Shown here piece after piece: positions 1 through 5,088 of a DNA stretch of 5,088 nt. Positions within the stretch are counted from its first letter, which is position 1, and every line of letters starts with the position of its first letter. The notes below the pieces were generated by a model. The model was not told the origin of the DNA and searched no databases. It worked only from the letters and a program-made list of their open reading frames with translations. The translations under genes were made by a program, and so were the position numbers. Source of the DNA: JBFHKO01 sp041595355 (lineage in GTDB: Bacteria; Pseudomonadota; Gammaproteobacteria; Enterobacterales; Aeromonadaceae); the NCBI GenBank assembly GCA_041595355.1, contig JBFHKO010000182.1, forward strand, positions 1 through 5,088. Direction: 5' to 3'.

Positions 1-1
1 C

Positions 2-541
2 CTGCCCGAAGGGGAAGACAAGGCGCGCATGCAGCAGACACTGCAACAGATGGAGGCCATGCTCAATGCCACCCTGAGTTTCGCCCGGGATGATCACCAC
101 ACTGAGCCGAGCCGCAACGTCGAGCTGATCAGCCTGCTGAACAGCCTGTGCGACGACTACGTGGATGCCGGCCATCCGGTGGAATGCCGGGCAGAAGGCA
201 AACTGATCTACCCCTGCCGGCCGGCCATGCTGCGACGGGTGCTGCAAAACCTCATCGGCAATGCGGTGAAATATGCCGGCAACGCCGTGGTGAGCCTGAG
301 CAGCGATGCCCATGCCATCCACCTGACGGTGGAGGACAACGGTCCCGGCATTCCGCCACCGATGCTGGAGTCGGTATTCAAGCCCTTCTTCCGCCTGGAT
401 GAAGCCCGCAATACCGAGGAGGGCAGCGTGGGGCTGGGGCTGTCCATCGCCCGCACCCTCATCCACCAGCTGGGCGGCGACATCCGCCTGGAAAACCGTG
501 AAGAGGGCGGCCTGCGGGCGCGCGTCAGCCTGCCGCGTTGA
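2..541 (+). CDS. Sensor histidine kinase, C-terminal part (5' end outside the window)
   Basis: This is the 3' part of a two-component sensor kinase; the frame is open to the left edge, so 179 residues are visible and the start lies upstream. The first ~30 residues (MQQTLQQMEAMLNATLSFAR) fit the second helix of the dimerisation domain; the phosphorylated His would be just outside the window. The HATPase_c domain follows: N box with LQNLIGNAVKYAG (Asn near residue 83), G1 box VEDNGPGIP, F box FKPFFRLDEARN and G2 box GSVGLGLSIARTL, ending with GGDIRLENREEGG. This order is typical of inner-membrane HPK1/EnvZ-like kinases, which autophosphorylate and pass phosphate to a response regulator, usually encoded next door. 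The sensor domain is not visible, so the stimulus is unknown. Nothing here shows that it senses metals or controls the genes to its right. The protein ends at TGA 539-541. Confidence 0.93.
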   Translation: MPEGEDKARMQQTLQQMEAMLNATLSFARDDHHTEPSRNVELISLLNSLCDDYVDAGHPVECRAEGKLIYPCRPAMLRRVLQNLIGNAVKYAGNAVVSLSSDAHAIHLTVEDNGPGIPPPMLESVFKPFFRLDEARNTEEGSVGLGLSIARTLIHQLGGDIRLENREEGGLRARVSLPR

Positions 542-591
542 AAGCGGAGTCCCGTCCCGGTTTGATCGCCGCAGCGCCCCCCCGCCTTTAC

Positions 592-610
592 AGCCCCGCG
601 ACGCGGGGCT
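592..610. terminator. GC-rich hairpin between the kinase gene and metY
   Basis: The arms AGCCCCGCG (592-600) and CGCGGGGCT (602-610) are exact reverse complements around a single base, so about seven pairs would form with a 5-nt loop. It starts 50 nt after the kinase stop codon, a usual place for a terminator. However, the bases that follow (AGATTGG) contain no U tract, and the hairpin ends 45 nt before the metY start. It could therefore also be a structure in the metY leader. Confidence 0.4.
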
Positions 611-643
611 AGATTGGACATCCATTGCCCCAAGAACCTGCGC

Positions 644-648
644 AAGGA
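644..648 (+). promoter_or_regulatory. Ribosome binding site that fixes the metY start
   Basis: AAGGA lies 7 nt before ATG 656. The alternative in-frame TTG at 614 has no Shine-Dalgarno sequence before it, only the GC hairpin, and it would add 14 residues that do not look like the family N-terminus. Confidence 0.7.
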
Positions 649-655
649 TGATGCC

Positions 656-1924
656 ATGCAAGATGCAACCCTGGCCCTGCACCACGGCTTCCAGAACGAT
701 CCCACCACCAAGGCGGTGGCCGTGCCGATTTACCAAACGGTCGCCTATGAATTCGACAATGCCCAGCACGGGGCGGATCTGTTCAACCTGGCGGTACCCG
801 GCAACATCTACACCCGCATCATGAATCCCACCAACGACGTGCTGGAGCAGCGCCTGGCCGCGCTGGAGGGCGGCCTGGCCGCGCTGGTGGTCTCCGCCGG
901 CAGTGCCGCCATCCACTACGCCATCCAGACCCTGGCCCAGGCCGGTGACAATATCGTCTCCACCCCCCAGCTCTATGGCGGCACCTACACCCTCTTTGCC
1001 CACATGCTGCCCAGCTACGGCGTCGAAGTGCGCTTCGCCCGCGATGACTCCGCCGAGGCGATTGCCGAGCTCATCGACGAGCGCACCAAGGCGGTCTATT
1101 GCGAGAGCATCGGCAACCCGGCCGGCAACATTGTCGACCTGGCGGCCCTGGCGACGGTGGCCCACGCCCGGGGGGTGCCGCTGATGGTGGACAACACTGT
1201 CGCCACGCCCATCCTCTGCAAACCCATTGAGCACGGCGCCGACATCGTGGTGCACTCCATCACCAAATACGTCGGCGGCCATGGCAATTCGCTGGGGGGC
1301 GTCATCGTCGACTCGGGAAAATTCCCCTGGGCCGAACACCAGACTCGCTTCCCGTGCCTGAACCAGCCGGAGCCCTCCTACCATGGCGTGGTCTACACGG
1401 AAACCTTCGGTGCGGCGGCCTTCATCGCCCGCGCGCGTACCGTGCCGCTGCGCAACACCGGCGCCGCCCTCTCGCCCATGAATGCCTTCCTGCTGTTGCA
1501 GGGGCTGGAGACCCTGGCGCTGCGCATGGAGCGGCATGTGGAGAACGCCATCAAGGTGGCCACCTACCTGCAGCAACACGAGCAGGTGGCCTGGGTCAGC
1601 TACGCCGGTCTGCCCGAGCACCCGCATTACCCGCTGGCGCAGCAGTACATGGGCGGCAAGCCTTCGGCCATCCTCTCGTTTGGCCTCAAGGGGGGCTATG
1701 ACGCCGGCGTGCGCTTCTACGATGCGCTGCAGATCTTCAAACGGCTGGTGAACATCGGCGATGCCAAATCGCTGGCCTGCCATCCGGCCTCCACCACCCA
1801 CCGCCAAATGACCGAGGAGGAGCAGGCCCGGGCCGGAGTGAAACCGGAAATGATCCGCCTGTCGGTGGGCATCGAAGCCATCGAGGATCTGCTGGCCGAT
1901 CTGGACCAGGCACTGCGGGCCTGA
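656..1924 (+). CDS. metY: O-acetylhomoserine sulfhydrylase (O-acetylhomoserine aminocarboxypropyltransferase)
   Basis: This cytoplasmic PLP enzyme of the Cys/Met metabolism family (aspartate-aminotransferase fold, gamma-family) condenses O-acetylhomoserine with sulfide to give homocysteine, the direct-sulfhydrylation route to methionine. From ATG 656 it has 422 residues, the usual length for MetY and longer than MetB/MetC (about 385). Visible motifs: an N-terminal TLALHHGFQNDPTTKAVAVPIYQT stretch (written here only to mark the family start), Y52-x-R54 in IYTRIMNPT that holds the PLP phosphate of the partner subunit, SAGSAAIHYA, D179 in MVDNTVATP that contacts the pyridine nitrogen, and the Schiff-base lysine K204 in HSITKYVGGHG. 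The MetY-type insertion after it (FPCLNQPEPSYHG) and the C-terminal substrate loop with SLACHPASTTHRQM and IRLSVGIE are intact. The start is chosen on AAGGA 7 nt upstream. It is probably transcribed alone or read from an upstream promoter, and a strong terminator follows 26 nt after the stop. A different acyl donor (O-succinylhomoserine) is possible but less likely at this length. Confidence 0.93.
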   Translation: MQDATLALHHGFQNDPTTKAVAVPIYQTVAYEFDNAQHGADLFNLAVPGNIYTRIMNPTNDVLEQRLAALEGGLAALVVSAGSAAIHYAIQTLAQAGDNIVSTPQLYGGTYTLFAHMLPSYGVEVRFARDDSAEAIAELIDERTKAVYCESIGNPAGNIVDLAALATVAHARGVPLMVDNTVATPILCKPIEHGADIVVHSITKYVGGHGNSLGGVIVDSGKFPWAEHQTRFPCLNQPEPSYHGVVYTETFGAAAFIARARTVPLRNTGAALSPMNAFLLLQGLETLALRMERHVENAIKVATYLQQHEQVAWVSYAGLPEHPHYPLAQQYMGGKPSAILSFGLKGGYDAGVRFYDALQIFKRLVNIGDAKSLACHPASTTHRQMTEEEQARAGVKPEMIRLSVGIEAIEDLLADLDQALRA

Positions 1925-1930
1925 ACCCCA

Positions 1931-2029
1931 GCCGGTGACCGCACACCATAAACGGGGCTCATCGAGCCCCGTTGTGCATGCGCCGCACCGGCGGTTTGAT
2001 TTCGATTTCCAGGTCGTCGGGACACTGCG
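1931..2029. repeat. Direct repeat, left copy (terminator plus hsp20-tail remnant)
   Basis: This stretch aligns in the same orientation with 4324-4425. By hand count, 1931-1980 matches 4324-4373 at 49 of 50 positions, with 1941-1980 identical. Then 4 bases here replace 7 there, and 1985-2029 matches 4381-4425 at 37 of 45. In the right copy the second half is the 3' end of the hsp20 gene, read on the minus strand. In this copy no hsp20 gene remains. The two copies enclose zntA, about 2.4 kb apart. Confidence 0.9.
1951..1973. terminator. Bidirectional hairpin terminator after metY (copy 1)
   Basis: The arms AACGGGGCTC (1951-1960) and GAGCCCCGTT (1964-1973) are a perfect 10-bp inverted repeat with a 3-nt loop, 26 nt after the metY stop. 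Outer GCAC (1941-1944) and GTGC (1975-1978) could extend the stem past a bulge. The U tract is poor on both strands (TTGTGC to the right, TTTATGG on the other strand), but the placement and stem strength fit a terminator. The same 40 bp occur again after zntA. Confidence 0.75.
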
Positions 2030-2084
2030 CCTGGCGGGGCGGTTGCTTGCCGCGTTCCTCCGGCTTGATGATAATCAATGTCAT
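1959..2084 (-). pseudogene. 41-codon ORF with an Hsp20-like tail; probable remnant of an hsp20 3' end
   Basis: On the minus strand an ATG at 2084 opens 41 codons, reading MTLIIIKPEERGKQPPR, then QAQCPDDLEIEIKPP, then VRRMHNGAR, and ending at a TGA inside the terminator stem. The LEIEIK part lines up with the C-terminal LDIEIK of the Hsp20 protein encoded at 4388-4819, including the I-x-I motif, and the DNA matches at 27 of 33 bases over those codons. The stop codon of the real gene (TAG) is CCG here, so the frame runs on into the terminator. Upstream of this tail nothing resembles the alpha-crystallin domain. There is no Shine-Dalgarno sequence before the ATG, and most base differences from hsp20 change the amino acid. 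I read it as a decayed duplicate rather than a working gene; a real small protein cannot be excluded. Confidence 0.35.
2069..2083 (+). promoter_or_regulatory. Fur-box-like palindrome upstream of zntA
   Basis: TGATAATCAATGTCA matches the 7-1-7 Fur consensus (TGATAAT-n-ATTATCA) at 12 of 14 defined positions. It ends 57 nt before the zntA start and overlaps the best -35 candidate, where a repressor would block transcription. It is the most AT-rich patch in an otherwise GC-rich stretch. The binding protein is inferred: Fur, or another Fur-family regulator. A chance match is possible. Confidence 0.4.
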
Positions 2085-2107
2085 TTGCCAACTGCGGGCG
2101 GTACACT
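2078..2107 (+). promoter_or_regulatory. Candidate sigma-70 promoter of zntA
   Basis: ATGTCA (2078-2083, 4 of 6 to TTGACA) and TACACT (2102-2107, 4 of 6 to TATAAT) are separated by 18 nt and would start transcription about 25-30 nt before the ATG at 2141. A promoter is expected here because a terminator lies just upstream. The match is moderate. The 19-20-nt spacer with a dyad that marks ZntR/MerR-type promoters is not seen. Confidence 0.35.
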
Positions 2108-2140
2108 GCCCGCATCCGCCCTCTACAGAGCACTCTCCTC

Positions 2141-4309
2141 ATGAGCCAATCCTGCGGCTGCGGCCTTGCCTGTCACTCCGGCCCCGAGGCCGCCTCTCCG
2201 CCCCCGTCGCTGACCCACCACTGGCGCGTCGGCGGCATGGATTGCCCGGCCTGCGCCCGCAAGGTGGAGCAGGCCGTCAGCCGTTTGGACGAGGTCAACG
2301 GCGCCAAGGTGCTGTTTGCCAGCCAGCGCCTGAGCGTCGACCTGGCCCCGGGGGCCGCTCCCAATCGCGTCGAGGAGGCAGTGACCCGTCTGGGCTTCAC
2401 CCTGGAAAGCGAGGGCCCGGCAAACAGACAGCGTCAGCCGCTGACGCCGGCTGGCGCCGCGAGCACTCGCCGGATCTGGCGCGATGTCGCCTGGTTGCTG
2501 GGCCTCATCCTGGCGGGCTGGGGGCTAGGCCTGCTCTGGCCCGGCCGCTGGGATGGCTGGGTCTTCCTGCCGGCGGTGCTCTGGGGCGGCTGGCCCCTGG
2601 CCATCAAGGCCGGGCGTCTGCTGCAAAGCGGCTCGCCGTTCACCATAGAGAGCCTGATGACCCTGGCCATCGGCGGCGCCCTGTTGCTGGGCGAGACCGC
2701 CGAGGCTGCGGTGGTGCTGTTGCTGTTCCAGCTGGGCGAACGCATGGAGGCCCATGCGGCACACCGTGCCCGCCAGGGCGTGCGCGCCCTGCAGGCACTG
2801 GTGCCGGAGCGGGCCCTGTTACTGCGGGATGGCGAACGCCGCAGCGTGGACGTAGCCGACTTGCAGCCAGGGGATCGCATCGAAGTGGCCCCCGGCGGCC
2901 GGCTGCCGCTGGATGCGGTGCTGGAATCCCCCATGGCCAGTTTCGACGAAAGCGTCCTCACCGGCGAATCCTTGCCGGTGCTCCGCCAGGCCGGCGACAC
3001 CCTGGCCGCCGGCAGCCTGGCGGTGGATAGCGTGGTCCAGTTGCGGGTCTGCTCGGCGCCCGGCCACAGCAGCCTGGATCGGCTGCAGCAACTCATCGAC
3101 GAGGCGGAAGCCCGCCGGGCGCCCATCGAGCGGCTTATCGACCGCTTCAGTCGCTACTATACCCCCGCCATGCTGGCCGCGGCCCTGCTGGTGGTGGTGA
3201 TACCCCCGCTCCTGACCGACGCCGACTGGCAAACCTGGAGCTACCGTGGATTGGCCTTGCTGCTCATCGGCTGTCCCTGCGCCCTGGTCATATCCACCCC
3301 CGCAGCGGTCACGGCCGGGTTGGCGGCCGCCAGCCGCAAGGGGGCCCTGGTGAAGGGGGGCGCCGCCATGGAGCAACTGGGCAACATCCAAATAATGGCC
3401 TTCGATAAAACCGGCACCCTGACCCGAGGCCGGCCGGAGCTGACCGGCATCGCCTGTGTCGCCGGCGAGTCGGAGGCGAACGTGCTGGGATTGGCCGCGG
3501 CCGTCGAGTTGGGCTCATACCACCCCCTGGGCCAGGCCATCGTCATGGCCGCTCAGGCGCGCAATCTGGTGCTGCCCGAGGCGCAGGCAAAACGCACCGA
3601 GCCCGGCCTGGGAGTGGAGGGCCGGGTCGGCGACCATCACATCCGCGTCCTCGCCCCCCACCGCCTGCCCGCTGGCCAGCTCCCCGCGGCGCTGGCCGGG
3701 CGGCTGGCCAGCGATGAACATGAGGGCCATAGCGGCGTGGCGGTGCTGCGCGACGACAATGTCATCGGCCTGCTGTTGCTGCGCGACGCGCTGCGCCCCG
3801 ATGCCCGCGCCAGCCTGGCCGAACTGCAGGCTCAGGGCATCCGCTGCCTGATGCTGACCGGCGACAATCCCGCCGCCGCCGCCGCCATCGCCGGACAGCT
3901 GGGTATCGACTTTCGCGCCGGACTGCTGCCGCAGGACAAGGTGGCGGCCATTGCGGCGCTGAACCAGCAGGGGCTCACCGCCATGGTGGGGGATGGCATC
4001 AACGATGCCCCCGCCATGAAACAGAGTCGAATGGGCATCGCCATGGGCACCGGCACCGATGTGGCGCGCGAGGCCGCCGACATCGCCCTGACCCACAACC
4101 GGCTGAGCGAACTGCCGCGGCTAGTGGCCCTGGCGCGCGCCACCCATGGCAATATCCGCCAGAACATTGCCATCGCCCTGGGCCTCAAGGGCGTGTTCAT
4201 GATAACCACCCTGCTGGGGCTCACCGGCCTGTGGCTGGCCGTGCTGGCCGACTCCGGCGCCACCGCTCTGGTAACCGCCAATGCCCTGCGCATCCTGCGC
4301 CAGCGCTGA
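2141..4309 (+). CDS. zntA: Zn2+/Cd2+/Pb2+-exporting P1B-type ATPase
   Basis: This inner-membrane pump uses ATP to export divalent soft metals. From ATG 2141 it has 722 residues, close to E. coli ZntA (about 730). In order: a Cys-rich N-terminus (C5, C7, C11, H12); an HMA metal-binding domain (about 26-92) with GMDCPAC (C35, C38); membrane segments near 116-135, 137-155, 170-183 and 184-200; the actuator domain with TGE (274-276); segments near 340-360 and 370-395 holding the CPC metal site (378-380); the phosphorylated D422 in DKTGT; H461-P462 of the nucleotide-binding domain; TGDNP; GDGIND (D618, D622); and two last segments. N675-x7-K683 and D704-S-G are the P1B-2 (Zn/Cd/Pb) signature, with 20 residues between K and D as in E. 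coli ZntA, which argues against a copper pump. An in-frame ATG at 2078 would add 21 unrelated residues and would put the promoter inside the gene, so I reject it; the ribosome site before 2141 is weak (AGAG). The gene stands alone between two copies of one terminator, with no regulator gene beside it. Confidence 0.95.
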   Translation: MSQSCGCGLACHSGPEAASPPPSLTHHWRVGGMDCPACARKVEQAVSRLDEVNGAKVLFASQRLSVDLAPGAAPNRVEEAVTRLGFTLESEGPANRQRQPLTPAGAASTRRIWRDVAWLLGLILAGWGLGLLWPGRWDGWVFLPAVLWGGWPLAIKAGRLLQSGSPFTIESLMTLAIGGALLLGETAEAAVVLLLFQLGERMEAHAAHRARQGVRALQALVPERALLLRDGERRSVDVADLQPGDRIEVAPGGRLPLDAVLESPMASFDESVLTGESLPVLRQAGDTLAAGSLAVDSVVQLRVCSAPGHSSLDRLQQLIDEAEARRAPIERLIDRFSRYYTPAMLAAALLVVVIPPLLTDADWQTWSYRGLALLLIGCPCALVISTPAAVTAGLAAASRKGALVKGGAAMEQLGNIQIMAFDKTGTLTRGRPELTGIACVAGESEANVLGLAAAVELGSYHPLGQAIVMAAQARNLVLPEAQAKRTEPGLGVEGRVGDHHIRVLAPHRLPAGQLPAALAGRLASDEHEGHSGVAVLRDDNVIGLLLLRDALRPDARASLAELQAQGIRCLMLTGDNPAAAAAIAGQLGIDFRAGLLPQDKVAAIAALNQQGLTAMVGDGINDAPAMKQSRMGIAMGTGTDVAREAADIALTHNRLSELPRLVALARATHGNIRQNIAIALGLKGVFMITTLLGLTGLWLAVLADSGATALVTANALRILRQR

Positions 4310-4323
4310 CAACAGACATGCCC

Positions 4324-4425
4324 GCCGGTGACGGCACACCATAAACGGGGCTCATCGAGCCCCGTTGTGCATGATGGGCAGCACCGGCTATTTGATTTCG
4401 ATGTCCAGGACGCTGGGATGCTGCG
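4324..4425. repeat. Direct repeat, right copy (terminator plus hsp20 3' end)
   Basis: This is the partner of 1931-2029. It starts 15 nt after the zntA stop, contains the terminator hairpin, and runs into the last 13 or so codons of hsp20 on the minus strand. Since the hsp20 part is in a complete gene here and in a decayed form on the left, the right copy looks like the source. Confidence 0.9.
4344..4366. terminator. Bidirectional hairpin terminator between zntA and hsp20 (copy 2)
   Basis: AACGGGGCTC (4344-4353), a 3-nt loop ATC and GAGCCCCGTT (4357-4366) form a perfect 10-bp stem in the 78-bp gap between two convergent genes. It lies 35 nt after the zntA stop and 22 nt after the hsp20 stop, so it can serve both. 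The hairpin and its flanks are identical to those after metY. Confidence 0.8.
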
Positions 4426-4819
4426 GTGTCGTCTTGGGCAGATGCACATACAGCATGCCATCGCGAAAATGACTGCTGATGGTCTCCGGTGTGACATCAT
4501 CGGGCAAACTGAAGCTGCGGCTGAAGCGGCCATAGAAACGCTCCAGGCGGTGCTGTTTCTCGTCACGTTTCTCCAGCTTGCGCTCGCCGGAAATGGTCAG
4601 CATGCCGTTGCTGACCTGCAGTTTCACCCCCTCCTTCGGGATCTCGGGAAGCTCGATCTTCAGCTGATACTCCTTGTCGTTTTCGACAATATCCACCGCC
4701 GGCATCCAGTCCGAGCCGCTCACGCCGTCCCGATCGCTCCCTGGCTTCACCAGGGCGCGATGGTAATCCCGAAAAAAGTCGTCGAACTCCCGGAAGGGAT
4801 TCCATCTTACGATGCTCAT
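4388..4819 (-). CDS. Small heat-shock protein, Hsp20/alpha-crystallin family
   Basis: This ATP-independent cytoplasmic holdase binds unfolding proteins during heat or other stress and passes them to DnaK/ClpB. The protein is 143 residues, normal for the family. It has a short N-terminal arm (MSIVRWNPFREFDDFFRDY, the class of bacterial Hsp20 beginning with RW-P-F), an alpha-crystallin domain from about W38 to P128 with DIVENDKEYQLKIELP, GMLTISGER and the hallmark FRDGMLYVHLPK, and a C-terminal tail with the I-x-I motif IEI (140-142) that joins subunits into oligomers. The start ATG 4819 is chosen because AAGGAGG lies 5 nt upstream; a GTG at 4861 would add 14 unlikely residues and removes the spacing. 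It is convergent with zntA and followed by a shared terminator. A heat-shock-type promoter candidate lies about 45-75 nt upstream. It is a class-A-type Hsp20 by sequence style, but I cannot assign ibpA or another name. Confidence 0.95.
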   Translation of the reverse strand: MSIVRWNPFREFDDFFRDYHRALVKPGSDRDGVSGSDWMPAVDIVENDKEYQLKIELPEIPKEGVKLQVSNGMLTISGERKLEKRDEKQHRLERFYGRFSRSFSLPDDVTPETISSHFRDGMLYVHLPKTTPQHPSVLDIEIK

Positions 4820-4824
4820 GGCCG

Positions 4825-4831
4825 CCTCCTT
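4825..4831 (-). promoter_or_regulatory. Strong ribosome binding site of hsp20
   Basis: On the minus strand AAGGAGG stands 5 nt before the ATG at 4819. It is the best Shine-Dalgarno sequence in the window and settles the start against the upstream GTG at 4861. Confidence 0.85.
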
Positions 4832-4863
4832 CTGTTGTTGCCGAGCTGGCAGGATTGCCACCC

Positions 4864-4894
4864 TAAGTGTGGATCATCCCGGCCGCTTTTTCAT
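4864..4894 (-). promoter_or_regulatory. Candidate sigma-32 (heat-shock) promoter of hsp20
   Basis: On the minus strand ATGAAA (4894-4889) differs by one base from the TTGAAA core of the sigma-32 -35 element. After 16 nt comes CCACACTTA (4872-4864), 7 of 9 to CCCCATTTA. Transcription would begin near 4857 and give a leader of about 38 nt. The fit to gene function is good, but the -35 lacks the usual leading CT. A weaker sigma-70 reading of the same region (CAGACA, 16 nt, GATGAT) is also possible. Confidence 0.4.
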
Positions 4895-4957
4895 TGTCTG
4901 ACCGCCTGGGGCGCCATCACGCCCCGACGAGGCCGCCCGTTGCTCGGCGACGCATAG
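4865..4957. other. Intergenic stretch between the metF terminator and hsp20
   Basis: Apart from the promoter candidate at its left end, this stretch shows only a short inverted repeat, GGGGCG (4908-4913) and CGCCCC (4920-4925), with a 6-nt loop. It has no U tract and no gene around it. No CIRCE element (TTAGCACTC-N9-GAGTGCTAA) is present, so control by HrcA is not supported. Confidence 0.5.
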
Positions 4958-4985
4958 ACGAACAGCCCGCAAGCGGGCTGTTCGT
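4958..4985 (-). terminator. Perfect 13-bp hairpin terminator after metF
   Basis: ACGAACAGCCCGC (4958-4970) and GCGGGCTGTTCGT (4973-4985) are exact reverse complements with a 2-base centre AA, so a 12-bp stem with a 4-nt loop is realistic. It lies 22 nt beyond the metF stop codon on the minus strand. There is no clear U run after it on that strand (CTATGCG), so termination may be only partial. It also separates metF from the hsp20 promoter region. Confidence 0.75.
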
Positions 4986-5007
4986 GGGGCGGGCTGGATG
5001 CGTCCGT

Positions 5008-5088
5008 TCAGGCCTTGGGGCGTACGCCCAGGGTATGGCAGATGGCATAGGTCAGCTCGGAACGGTTCAGGGTATAGAAGTGGAAATC
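5008..5088 (-). CDS. metF: 5,10-methylenetetrahydrofolate reductase, C-terminal 26 residues (5' part outside the window)
   Basis: The minus strand from the right edge reads in one frame for 26 codons to TGA at 5010-5008. The peptide contains FHFYTLNRSELTYAICH and ends TLGVRPKA, which is nearly the C-terminus of E. coli MetF as I remember it (FHFYTLNR, YAICHTLGVRP). MetF is a cytoplasmic FAD enzyme that reduces methylene-THF to methyl-THF, the methyl donor for methionine synthase. The segment is the last strand and helix of the TIM barrel; Asn and Arg in TLNR are part of the conserved end. The identification rests on 26 residues, but these are very characteristic. It makes the methyl group needed to convert the homocysteine made by the metY product. 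Confidence 0.88.
   Translation of the reverse strand, partial: DFHFYTLNRSELTYAICHTLGVRPKA

Noticed and set aside
616..623. GGACATCC resembles one MetJ box (AGACGTCT) before metY.
   Set aside because: MetJ sites need at least two adjacent 8-mers, and the neighbouring octamers do not match. A single degenerate copy is expected by chance.
208..711. Long open frame on the minus strand opposite the kinase end and the metY start, and similar long frames opposite or out of frame with metY and zntA.
   Set aside because: These are rich in Arg, Pro, Ala and Ser, match no family I recognise, and overlap well-identified genes completely. They are expected in high-GC coding DNA.
2065..2107. ZntR/MerR-type promoter before zntA.
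   Set aside because: No -35/-10 pair with a 19-20-nt spacer and central dyad could be found; TTGCCA (2085-2090) is only 11 nt from TACACT.
2078..2140. In-frame ATG at 2078 as the zntA start.
   Set aside because: It adds 21 residues that do not resemble the family, has no ribosome site and would place the promoter and Fur-like box within the gene.
2141..4309. The ATPase as a copper exporter (CopA type), because of the CPC and C-x-x-C motifs.
   Set aside because: CopA has the N-Y and M-x-x-S-S residues in the last two membrane segments; here there are N-x7-K and D-x-G, which are typical of Zn/Cd/Pb pumps.
4328..4957. A 209-codon plus-strand frame opposite hsp20.
   Set aside because: It is the complement of a clear Hsp20 gene, begins in the terminator repeat and has no recognisable motif. 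The matching frame in the left repeat arises only from the shared repeat sequence.

Overview
The window is dense, high-GC bacterial chromosome (roughly two-thirds G+C by eye) with short intergenic gaps. The protein families suggest a gammaproteobacterium: the MetF C-terminus and the ZntA-type ATPase both resemble enterobacterial homologues. The genus cannot be fixed from this sequence. I see no phage, insertion sequence, CRISPR array or RNA gene, and no clearly new biological system. The most unusual structure is a direct repeat on either side of the metal-export gene.

Layout, left to right. (1) Positions 2-541, + strand: the C-terminal end of a sensor histidine kinase. (2) Positions 542-655: a leader with one GC-rich hairpin. 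(3) Positions 656-1924, +: metY, O-acetylhomoserine sulfhydrylase, complete. (4) Positions 1925-2140: a gap holding a strong hairpin terminator, a decayed stretch that matches the 3' end of the hsp20 gene further right, a Fur-box-like palindrome and a likely promoter. (5) Positions 2141-4309, +: zntA, a Zn2+/Cd2+/Pb2+ exporting P1B-type ATPase, complete. (6) Positions 4310-4387: a second copy of the same terminator. (7) Positions 4388-4819, -: a small heat-shock protein of the Hsp20 family, with a strong ribosome binding site and a candidate heat-shock promoter upstream. (8) Positions 4820-5007: the hsp20 promoter region and a perfect 13-bp hairpin that probably terminates metF. (9) Positions 5008-5088, -: the last 26 codons of metF, methylenetetrahydrofolate reductase.

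How the genes fit together. metY makes homocysteine from O-acetylhomoserine and sulfide, and MetF supplies the methyl group (5-methyl-THF) that turns homocysteine into methionine. The two ends of the methionine-related part of the window therefore belong to one pathway. Between them lie two stress genes, a metal exporter and a chaperone. The roughly 100-bp direct repeat around zntA (1931-2029 and 4324-4425) consists of a terminator plus an hsp20 tail. It suggests that zntA was placed, or the region duplicated, by a recombination event beside hsp20. That history is inference; the repeat itself is directly visible.
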